Source of the DNA: Sulfurimonas aquatica
GTDB lineage: Bacteria > Campylobacterota > Campylobacteria > Campylobacterales > Sulfurimonadaceae
DNA length: 64,000 nucleotides
NCBI RefSeq assembly: GCF_017357825.1
Contig: NZ_CP046072.1
Span: 1,674,001-1,738,000, forward strand
Direction: 5' to 3'
Every line of letters starts with the position of its first letter. Position 1 is the stretch's first letter. Made by a program: the position numbers and the translations under genes. This document shows, in pieces, positions 62,001 through 64,000 of the stretch. The notes beneath the pieces were generated by a model. It was not told the DNA's origin. It saw only the letters and a list, made by a program, of their open reading frames with translations, and did no database searches.

Positions 62001-62399
62001 AGTCTCTTTACCATCACGTGCTTTAAAGTCTAGGTTTAGCTCACCTTCAGGTGTAGTACTACTCTCCTCACCAGATGCAGTCTCTACTTCATCCATCTGA
62101 TCTATATCACCCATAAGATCATCAAAGTACTCATCATCTTCAAACGCTACTTCTTCATCTAAAAATGCTGCTTCAAAAAGAGAAGTGTCAAAAAGTAATG
62201 GTTCGTTTCCAGCTAAAACAATCTCACCCGAATTTTCTTCTAGAGCTACGACAATAGAGCTATTAACATTACCATCACCAACAACTTTTTCACCTTCAAA
62301 AATCGCATCGCCGATAAGAAGTACTCTCTCTACTCCATCAGCATTGATAGCTTTAAACTCACCCTCTATTTTTGTAACATATCCAATAATTTTTGACAT
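44025..62399 (-). CDS. Giant LapA-like surface adhesin with 26 tandem Calx-beta-like repeats and a vWFA domain
   Basis: The 6,124-residue protein opens with a LapA-type retention module (1-80, IIGYVTKIEGEFKAINADGVE) and an acidic linker containing TASG at 107-110, the place where LapG cuts TAAG in P. fluorescens LapA. Three related but diverged Calx-beta-like domains follow (about 224-640), then 26 near-identical units of 125 residues (641-3890). The C-terminal third has further Calx-beta/cadherin-like domains, a vWFA domain (about 4188-4396, MIDAS DISGS), VCBS-like repeats and a type I secretion-like end (DDTLVFSGATLNEG), but no row of RTX nonapeptides. AGGAG precedes the ATG by 5 bases. It is predicted to be exported by an ABC/TolC system and retained in the outer membrane as a tether for surface attachment. 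Confidence 0.92.
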   Translation of the reverse strand: MSKIIGYVTKIEGEFKAINADGVERVLLIGDAIFEGEKVVGDGNVNSSIVVALEENSGEIVLAGNEPLLFDTSLFEAAFLDEEVAFEDDEYFDDLMGDIDQMDEVETASGEESSTTPEGELNLDFKARDGKETDANTALGNAKFKQDEIKFDDDLEPVDSPVLVKSQSYSDVPDYKEKAPEDIETETAGNIPLDIVSVLPPVITPPVEDVPDVIPFVPTIVSPDLSINNVVVEEGSSANFVLAFSEKPNSVFNVKLQLTTDNGTAEPIDISSDMIVTTSTGKVISQNSDGTYAVPVGATSLKISVPTTADNIYEGDETFSLFATSELTPDVTVSGEGTITDNGTGDDGDDPEDPNTPPSVDNDKPQMVITPVTVEEGSTATFAVTVGQAEDPYNVTFTPTTATGSAESTDINPVIVVKDSNGNVIPQNTDGSYTVPAGETKLTVEVPTTTDGVYENEETFVLGGKTEFMPSETTAVGTITDNGTGDDGDDPEDPNTPPSVDNDKPQMVISDVTIEEGSNAVFAVTVGEAEDNYTVTFNTTTNGTAEATDITTPIIINGTTVNAVAGVYSYTVTAGTTSFNVEVPTTDDNIYEGSETFELNGKTEFMTSDTSGTGTITDNGTGPDGGDENDVGPVFDPGTPDNDTTSFSIGDVSISEGGLMTFTVTRVGDAEASQTIDFATSIEAGDNAEAIDFTGNSGTLTFATGVTSQTFTVQTTQDVPYEGSETFTATLSNNSVGSTITDGVATGTIKDDGTGDGPFNPGPNADNDTTSFSIGDVSISEGGLMTFTVTRVGDAEASQTIDFATSIEAGDNAEAIDFTGNSGTLTFATGVTSQTFTVQTTQDVPYEGSETFTATLSNNSTGSTITDAVATGTIKDDGTGDGPFNPGPNADNDTTSFSIGDVSISEGGLMTFTVTRVGDAEASQTIDFATSIEAGDNAEAIDFTGNSGTLTFASGVTSQTFTVQTTQDVPYEGSETFTATLSNSSTGSTITDGVATGTIKDDGTGDGPFNPGPNADNDTTSFSIGDVSISEGGLMTFTVTRVGDAEASQTIDFATSIEAGDNAESIDFTGNSGTLTFASGVTSQTFTVQTTQDVPYEGSETFTATLSNNSTGSTITDAVATGTIKDDGTGDGPFNPGPNADNDTTSFSIGDVSISEGGLMTFTVTRVGDAEASQTIDFATSIEAGDNAEAIDFTGNSGTLTFASGVTSQTFTVQTTQDVPYEGSETFTATLSNNSTGSTITDAVATGTIKDDGTGDGPFNPGPNADNDTTSFSIGDVSISEGGLMTFTVTRVGDAEASQTIDFATSIEAGDNAESIDFTGNSGTLTFASGVTSQTFTVQTTQDVPYEGSETFTATLSNNSTGSTITDAVATGTIKDDGTGDGPFNPGPNADNDTTSFSIGDVSISEGGLMTFTVTRVGDAEASQTIDFATSIEAGDNAEAIDFTGNSGTLTFATGVTSQTFTVQTTQDVPYEGSETFTATLSNNSVGSTITDGVATGTIKDDGTGDGPFNPGPNADNDTTSFSIGDVSISEGGLMTFTVTRVGDAEASQTIDFATSIEAGDNAESIDFTGNSGTLTFASGVTSQTFTVQTTQDVPYEGSETFTATLSNNSVGSTITDGVATGTIKDDGTGDGPFNPGPNADNDTTSFSIGDVSISEGGLMTFTVTRVGDAEASQTIDFATSIEAGDNAEAIDFTANTGTLTFASGVTSQTFTVQTTQDVPYEGSETFTATLSNNSVGSTITDGVATGTIKDDGTGDGPFNPGPNADNDTTSFSIGDVSISEGGLMTFTVTRVGDAEADQTIDFATSIEAGDNAEAIDFTANTGTLTFATGVTSQTFTVQTTQDVPYEGSETFTATLSNNSVGSTITDGVATGTIKDDGTGDGPFNPGPNADNDTTSFSIGDVSISEGGLMTFTVTRVGDAEADQTIDFATSIEAGDNAEAIDFTANTGTLTFASGVTSQTFTVQTTQDVPYEGSETFTATLSNNSTGSTITDAVATGTIKDDGTGDGPFNPGPNADNDTTSFSIGDVSISEGGLMTFTVTRVGDAEASQTIDFATSIEAGDNAEAIDFTGNSGTLTFATGVTSQTFTVQTTQDVPYEGSETFTATLSNNSVGSTITDGVATGTIKDDGTGDGPFNPGPNADNDTTSFSIGDVSISEGGLMTFTVTRVGDAEADQTIDFATSIEAGDNAEAIDFTGNSGTLTFATGVTSQTFTVQTTQDVPYEGSETFTATLSNNSTGSTITDAVATGTIKDDGTGDGPFNPGPNADNDTTSFSIGDVSISEGGLMTFTVTRVGDAEASQTIDFATSIEAGDNAEAIDFTGNSGTLTFASGVTSQTFTVQTTQDVPYEGSETFTATLSNNSTGSTITDAVATGTIKDDGTGDGPFNPGPNADNDTTSFSIGDVSISEGGLMTFTVTRVGDAEASQTIDFATSIEAGDNAESIDFTGNSGTLTFASGVTSQTFTVQTTQDVPYEGSETFTATLSNNSTGSTITDAVATGTIKDDGTGDGPFNPGPNADNDTTSFSIGDVSISEGGLMTFTVTRVGDAEASQTIDFATSIEAGDNAEAIDFTGNSGTLTFATGVTSQTFTVQTTQDVPYEGSETFTATLSNNSVGSTITDGVATGTIKDDGTGDGPFNPGPNADNDTTSFSIGDVSISEGGLMTFTVTRVGDAEASQTIDFATSIEAGDNAEAIDFTGNSGTLTFATGVTSQTFTVQTTQDVPYEGSETFTATLSNNSTGSTITDAVATGTIKDDGTGDGPFNPGPNADNDTTSFSIGDVSISEGGLMTFTVTRVGDAEASQTIDFATSIEAGDNAEAIDFTGNSGTLTFASGVTSQTFTVQTTQDVPYEGSETFTATLSNNSTGSTITDAVATGTIKDDGTGDGPFNPGPNADNDTTSFSIGDVSISEGGLMTFTVTRVGDAEASQTIDFATSIEAGDNAESIDFTGNSGTLTFASGVTSQTFTVQTTQDVPYEGSETFTATLSNNSTGSTITDAVATGTIKDDGTGDGPFNPGPNADNDTTSFSIGDVSISEGGLMTFTVTRVGDAEASQTIDFATSIEAGDNAEAIDFTGNSGTLTFATGVTSQTFTVQTTQDVPYEGSETFTATLSNNSVGSTITDGVATGTIKDDGTGDGPFNPGPNADNDTTSFSIGDVSISEGGLMTFTVTRVGDAEASQTIDFATSIEAGDNAEAIDFTGNSGTLTFATGVTSQTFTVQTTQDVPYEGSETFTATLSNNSVGSTITDGVATGTIKDDGTGDGPFNPGPNADNDTTSFSIGDVSISEGGLMTFTVTRVGDAEASQTIDFATSIEAGDNAEAIDFTGNSGTLTFATGVTSQTFTVQTTQDVPYEGSETFTATLSNNSTGSTITDAVATGTIKDDGTGDGPFNPGPNADNDTTSFSIGDVSISEGGLMTFTVTRVGDAEASQTIDFATSIEAGDNAEAIDFTANTGTLTFASGVTSQTFTVQTTQDVPYEGSETFTATLSNNSVGSTITDGVATGTIKDDGTGDGPFNPGPNADNDTTSFSIGDVSISEGGLMTFTVTRVGDAEADQTIDFATSIEAGDNAEAIDFTANTGTLTFATGVTSQTFTVQTTQDVPYEGSETFTATLSNNSVGSTITDGVATGTIKDDGTGDGPFNPGPNADNDTTSFSIGDVSISEGGLMTFTVTRVGDAEASQTIDFATSIEAGDNAEAIDFTGNSGTLTFATGVTSQTFTVQTTQDVPYEGSETFTATLSNNSVGSTITDGVATGTIKDDGTGDGPFNPGPNADNDTTSFSIGDVSISEGGLMTFTVTRVGDAEASQTIDFATSIEAGDNAEAIDFTGNSGTLTFATGVTSQTFTVQTTQDVPYEGSETFTATLSNNSVGSTITDGVATGTIKDDGTGDGPFNPGPNADNDRPTLSINSVNVNEASKAEFSVSISNLSVEDVVFDLSTSDGTALVAQPDYTNSFEVSTDGGTIWNSATSATIAAGSTSILVRVPTNADVLNEGSETFDLVATVTAGTTTNVSASGTATILDNYTSASIGTPTDVAVDEDDLADGNDDTKETLIKSGDLDITAGTDTFDTVFNGITDGQNSGLTSNSAIVYYYLDTSSQNLTASTSTTAGGIATGNTIFTVGLTNTTDAATAGYTFELTDAIDHVTANGENVETIDFGFKVQEDNNTDNATSTFSVSITDDIPLLNNAVDTLNIGPSTFNVVIIMDISGSMAWDFTYPDGGGNTSGDERMNAAINSANAMIDAYNELGEVNVMVTKFTDYALVIQSAGSNWLSASTAKTEISALSPDAGTWYDTALSTTYNAYITDLANGDVPTADYTYVYFLSDGEPTPTHEPTDELADWATFINGVDALDVVGITASVATATLNDVAGVGDANFTKEGSVYTVTSEAEMQAKLVDSTTVVEVGNIISNGATILIDEGADGAYVQSIVIGSKTYTYSGNSITNNVDATVIAGSVMDVATTLTNGTDPIGSSIKVDFSDGSYSYTINSTLGNAAYSEVLSIVVVDNDGDPITKTLTFDVNTSSGLPVIDLDLSNDNDTGNTVNFQTTFTEGGSAVSIADTDSSVTDADSINMASATIVLTNAETGDTLDVSSVAGLTTAVDTATPGVITVILTGSDTLANYETAIEAITFSNSSDNPNTTDRIITVKVNDGSNDSALATSTISVAGVNDAPTLDLDANDDNDTGSTVNFQTTFTEGAGAISISDVDSLIADIDDTNIESATIVLTNAKTDDALSVAAVVGLTTNIDTFVSGVITVTLTGSDTLANYQTAIEAITFNNTNANPDTTDRVITVKVNDGDVDSNVAATTISVSATNSPTVVNVDTDSTDEDTTLTVNAAGGVLSNDSDVDDTLTVASFTVDTDGNATQESFTAGQIATIVGKGTLQINTDGGYVFTPVADYNGAVPTATYTTNTGSNSTLDITVNPVNDAAILDLDSNDSTTAANSKDFTTSYALGEVGVSIGDVDVAISDVDDTNIESATITLTNKQVGDILFDGNLPTGITASAYNATTGIMTLSGSATLAEYETAIEAIKFYNSNTGADTTARTVTVVVNDGTDNSNTATTTIDVATNALSVRAPEVVEEGKSAIFIVELKTTIDGSGAKIYLTTGGVATSGSDYETQLMYESSPGVWTNVLSDGSGEYVVIPNGETRADIKVKTIDDSPTSDDGESLTLTATIDAAGSGTLTSLANTVASAGTTITEFPSLTVSAPNSVTEGSSAIFEVALTNTKATTTDVTLALSGEAISGTDYLATYEYSLDEGATWVNVSGAVTMAASATIIPSFLVRVTTSTDALTEGNESLVLTATTTDAAISPAGNSVSGDTVIVDALTLSISEEKDGVAIANTTTVTTAADANYNYIKSGEGANGSVTDNGDGTLTYTANTDFSGTDTFSYVKVDKVTGERTGATANVTVTAVADTPDITISFNEAIIENIIDSNAWNLIDTNGSVGTTEDVSAGVLVDTSISFDIGKGDFVYQSFDTVLSGFFDIDISYTNGGLTIYGGTLSGTDIVSISQISVGQLTSGVAESVDMTGFDTILVSNVNSSAANITSFAAQETVGATNTMYDVNITNYLADTDTQSAQNEELQDVTLVVQDNTGTKIDSTDFFNQGSYNTTTDTWTFIQTQLVGLTITVTNTLASNGFKLVSTATSQELSNSDTASATVTLDIISSNDTPIIGDNTLIMANEVGFSGTISESIDTYFSTDGGNTFTWDTAKSNIPDLYVGGELVVNTYNSVAGTVTGSTTTSGTVYTVTIAPADGDNDIATGGSTVTYNQPSALLGVEVKIDGGIVLPGGGNNDTIILGFNNTDGSDSGVNAIVVAHDLIEDTAAEISSPTPEHTVNTNNFYIGVDSNNMNAGQQLIFDFATVGSDGSGNSSTANEVSSMDIKLFNFGSEKSGDELYITVKTATTTETILLTQDSDYTTELEYTVKSANSHAITSVEFLAGNESSFKLGIQGISAIDYNTDFDMTLAYAITDADGDSDIGSVTISLDGDEVVVYDSTKTSIDAGDEQTGITATDDTLVFSGATLNEGIDFSTIANDKVKNFEVIDLNSDADSGNDAHTLTNLSLADVVGLTDVNNELKIDGDSGDTVNVLDEGGNTWTKGGPVTEGANTYDTYTNSGDASVTVKIDTDINDNII
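49210..49840 (-). other. von Willebrand A domain within the adhesin
   Basis: Residues about 4188-4396 read FNVVIIMDISGSMAWDF at the start, giving the MIDAS motif DxSxS with D4197. A Thr (AGTWYDTAL) and an Asp (FLSDGEPTP) complete the metal site further on. Such domains bind ligands through a divalent cation and are found in the ligand-binding ends of RTX adhesins. Confidence 0.85.
50730..60479 (-). repeat. 26 tandem 375-bp repeats encoding 125-residue Calx-beta-like domains
   Basis: The unit starts with DNDTTSFSIGDVSISEGG and ends GTGDGPFNPGPNA. First and last unit boundaries are 9,750 bases apart, exactly 26 x 375, with no length variation. Variation is limited to a few positions: Ser/Asp in EASQ, Ala/Ser in NAEA, GNS/ANT, FAT/FAS, SVG/STG, TDG/TDA. 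Unit 3 alone has NSSTG. The sites vary in blocks spanning several units. The units are predicted rigid extenders with Asp-rich linkers that probably bind calcium. Confidence 0.95.
60480..61319 (-). repeat. Two diverged 420-bp repeats preceding the 375-bp array
   Basis: Two 140-residue units, each starting DNDKPQMVI and carrying EEGS and GTITDNGTG elements, lie just before the main array; the first is preceded by a partial relative. The linker DDGDDPEDPNTPPSVDNDKP occurs at both junctions. They are related in fold to the 375-bp units but differ in sequence and length, so they were not swept along in their homogenisation. Confidence 0.8.
62070..62081 (-). other. Candidate LapG cleavage site (TASG) in the adhesin
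   Basis: Residues 107-110 read Thr-Ala-Ser-Gly in VETASGEES, within an acidic linker after the retention module. In P. fluorescens LapA the protease cuts TAAG between Ala108 and Ala109, so both position and tetrapeptide agree apart from Ser for the second Ala. That it is cut is inference. Confidence 0.6.
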
Positions 62400-62404
62400 A
62401 AGAA

Positions 62405-62430
62405 CTCCTGAGACTTTTTTAATTGTCTCA
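62405..62430 (-). promoter_or_regulatory. Leader hairpin touching the adhesin ribosome site
   Basis: TGAGAC and GTCTCA (6-bp perfect inverted repeat, 10-base A/T spacer) directly precede GGAG in the adhesin mRNA, sharing a base with the ribosome site AGGAG (62405-62409). It could be an RNA hairpin that limits translation or a DNA operator. Confidence 0.4.
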
Positions 62431-62469
62431 TATTACAACTATTTTAGGAACATAACAATAATACTTTGG

Positions 62470-62476
62470 TATTATA
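62470..62476. promoter_or_regulatory. Shared -10 region of the divergent adhesin and lapG genes
   Basis: The stretch TATTATA reads TATTAT on the plus strand (37 bases before the lapG start) and TATAAT on the minus strand (about 70 bases before the adhesin start). The 113-base gap must hold both promoters, so they probably overlap here. Confidence 0.4.
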
Positions 62477-62512
62477 TTTGACTAAATATTGAAGGTAAAT
62501 AGGTAAAACAGA

Positions 62513-63139
62513 GTGCAAATACATAAGTTATTTTTATTTATTATTTTTATACTTATGCTTAAGCAAAACCTTTTTGCAGAGCTTATAACTCCAGAGCTTA
62601 TCACTGATGCTGAGAAAAAATACAATAAATTTGCTAAAAACCGATTTATCTCCATAGACGAAAAACTCCTTAAAAAATTAAAAGATGAAGATGACATCAA
62701 AAAGCTAAACTTTGTTAACACTTGGGTCAATTACATAAAGTACAAAAGTGATAAAAAGCTTTATGGGGTTAATGACTACTGGGCTACTCTTTATGAATTC
62801 GTTGGAAAAAATGAAGGTGATTGTGAAGATTATACTATTGCAAAATATTACATACTTAAAGAGTTAGGGGTCAATCCAAAAAGGATGAAGTTCACCTATG
62901 TTATATATAAAGACAGAAAAGGCAAAAAAATATCTCACATGGTTTTATCCTATCTCAAAAAACCAAAACCAAAATCTAAAAAAGATATTTTAATTTTAGA
63001 TAACAATAATAAAATGGTTTTACCAGCTTCAAAAAGACCCGACTTAGTAAAGGTTGTCAAAATGATGAATGGTGACACTGGAGCAAAATCTAAAAAATGG
63101 AAAAAACTCGAACTTGACATGAAAAGGAAAAAACTATGA
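62513..63139 (+). CDS. lapG: LapG-like periplasmic cysteine protease (transglutaminase-like, DUF920)
   Basis: The 208-residue protein has a signal peptide (about 1-22) and the bacterial transglutaminase-like cysteine proteinase fold. The catalytic triad is visible: Cys104 (NEGDCEDYTIAKYYIL), His142 (ISHMVLSY) and Asp163 (DILILDNNNK). Acidic residues around the Cys (D103, E105, D106) match the calcium site of known LapG proteins. LapG cuts the retention module off LapA-type adhesins and releases them. The start is a GTG at 62513; the next in-frame ATG lies inside the signal peptide. It is divergent from the adhesin and overlaps lapD by 4 bases (ATGA), which strongly supports the assignment. 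Confidence 0.88.
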   Translation: MQIHKLFLFIIFILMLKQNLFAELITPELITDAEKKYNKFAKNRFISIDEKLLKKLKDEDDIKKLNFVNTWVNYIKYKSDKKLYGVNDYWATLYEFVGKNEGDCEDYTIAKYYILKELGVNPKRMKFTYVIYKDRKGKKISHMVLSYLKKPKPKSKKDILILDNNNKMVLPASKRPDLVKVVKMMNGDTGAKSKKWKKLELDMKRKKL

Positions 63140-64000
63140 CACTCTATAAACAGATAGCGCTTATCACCTCGATGATTATTATTATATTGCTCTCTTCGGT
63201 AATGGTGATAAATTATCAATCAGCAAAGGATGATATGCTACAAAGCTTGTATGAGACAACTGTAAATAATATATCAACACTCACAAGTAAACTAGCAGAA
63301 GCTAGTGATGAGAGAGCACTTCTAGTGACAACAATAGACTCCGAGTTTGATAGTGGATACTATAAAATGATTCACTTTGAGTCCAATGATGGGAAAAGTG
63401 ATTATAAACAGATAGACAATCATCCAATCGAGGGAGTTCCTTTATGGTTTATCAATTTTGCAAATATTGAACTTCAAACAGTTTCAGCAGATGTCTCCTC
63501 AGGATGGAGTATGATAGGTAGAGTACATGTTCAAGGCGATGTAGCTATTGTATATAAAGCACTTTATGAAACATTTACAAAACTATTTTATCTCTTTATA
63601 GTCTTCTTATCTGTGACATTAACTATACTAAGCTTTCTTCTGCGTTTAGTTCTAAAACCACTATATAGAATACAAAAACAGGCAGAAGCTATACTGAAAA
63701 ATGAGTTTATCATTCAAGAAGAGATGCCATATACTACAGAGTTTAAAGATGTCGTTATGGGCATGAATGCTATGGTAAGAAAAGTTGAAGATATTTTTCA
63801 CAAAGGAAATCAGGCGGCTCAAAGAAACAAAGAACTACTCTATAACGATCCAACTACAAAACTTTTCAATAGACGATACCTAATGCTCAAGCTTCCAGAC
63901 TTAATCAAAGAAGAAAATAAGACCTATGGTGGAACCATCATCTTTATTGCTCTTAGTGGTGCTGAAGTTATCAACCAAGTTTTAGGTCGTCAAAAAGCGG
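63136..64000 (+). CDS. lapD: LapD-like c-di-GMP receptor (partial, cut by window end)
   Basis: The 288 visible residues show TM1 (about 7-26), a periplasmic LapD/MoxY N-terminal domain (27-145), TM2 (about 150-172), a HAMP-like linker (LRLVLKPLYRIQKQAEAIL) and the start of a GGDEF domain (NDPTTKLFNRRYLMLKL). Trp124 in SGWSMIGRVHV is at the place of the Trp that contacts LapG in P. fluorescens LapD (W125). LapD senses c-di-GMP with a degenerate GGDEF-EAL tail and holds LapG inactive when bound. The tail is outside the window, so the state of its GGDEF and EAL sites cannot be read. The ATG overlaps the lapG stop. Confidence 0.85.
   Translation, partial: MTLYKQIALITSMIIIILLSSVMVINYQSAKDDMLQSLYETTVNNISTLTSKLAEASDERALLVTTIDSEFDSGYYKMIHFESNDGKSDYKQIDNHPIEGVPLWFINFANIELQTVSADVSSGWSMIGRVHVQGDVAIVYKALYETFTKLFYLFIVFLSVTLTILSFLLRLVLKPLYRIQKQAEAILKNEFIIQEEMPYTTEFKDVVMGMNAMVRKVEDIFHKGNQAAQRNKELLYNDPTTKLFNRRYLMLKLPDLIKEENKTYGGTIIFIALSGAEVINQVLGRQKA

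Noticed and set aside
62482-62730. 82-residue minus-strand frame opposite lapG
   Set aside because: It is antisense to lapG, has Ser/Phe-rich composition typical of shadows and covers the shared promoter region.

Overview
The window is AT-rich chromosomal DNA from a member of the Campylobacterota (former Epsilonproteobacteria), most likely a Sulfurimonas-like free-living bacterium. Two gene orders support this. The minus-strand block pheS-pheT-aroA-ispH-rpsA-small membrane protein-serA, with a divergent HIT gene, and the block polyprenyl synthase-hemA-proS-fxsA-(dsb)-hemC-(sensor)-ubiD match the order I know from Campylobacter jejuni. Other pointers are the UbiD-type menaquinone decarboxylase, small mono-haem cytochromes, many TTG starts and the low GC. 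I see no tRNA, rRNA, CRISPR array, prophage or insertion sequence. Genes are tightly packed and no gene-free stretch exceeds 300 bases.

Layout. 1-2270: a truncated small secreted protein and a secreted YyaL/DUF255 thioredoxin-fold protein. 2328-7800: a TolC / adaptor / RND efflux operon whose permease is encoded as two half-length genes. 7860-17199: the serA-to-pheS block, punctuated by hairpins. 17313-19751: HIT protein, a 38-residue membrane ORF, OsmC and argH. 19872-33340: a long minus-strand run for haem, menaquinone, isoprenoid, arginine, lipid A and NAD synthesis, with redox and sensory genes mixed in. 33471-40855: small cytochrome, DUF455 protein, metallo-hydrolase, methyltransferase, thioesterase, cmoB, cation efflux, truD, ribF and tlyA.

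40911-64000 is the most striking region. A minus-strand operon encodes an OmpA-type lipid-free envelope protein, a CHASE2/HD-GYP protein (predicted c-di-GMP phosphodiesterase) and a FecR-domain protein. Next comes a single 18.4-kb gene for a 6,124-residue adhesin. It has a LapA-like N-terminal retention module with a TASG tetrapeptide at residues 107-110, 26 tandem repeats of exactly 375 bp, a von Willebrand A domain and a type I secretion-like C-terminus. Divergent from it are a LapG-type periplasmic cysteine protease and the start of a LapD-type c-di-GMP receptor, which runs off the window.

Together these suggest a c-di-GMP-controlled giant-adhesin retention/release system of the Lap type. 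A sensor phosphodiesterase sits beside it and could lower the same signal. The type I secretion ABC transporter and membrane fusion protein are not in the window and may lie beyond 64000.
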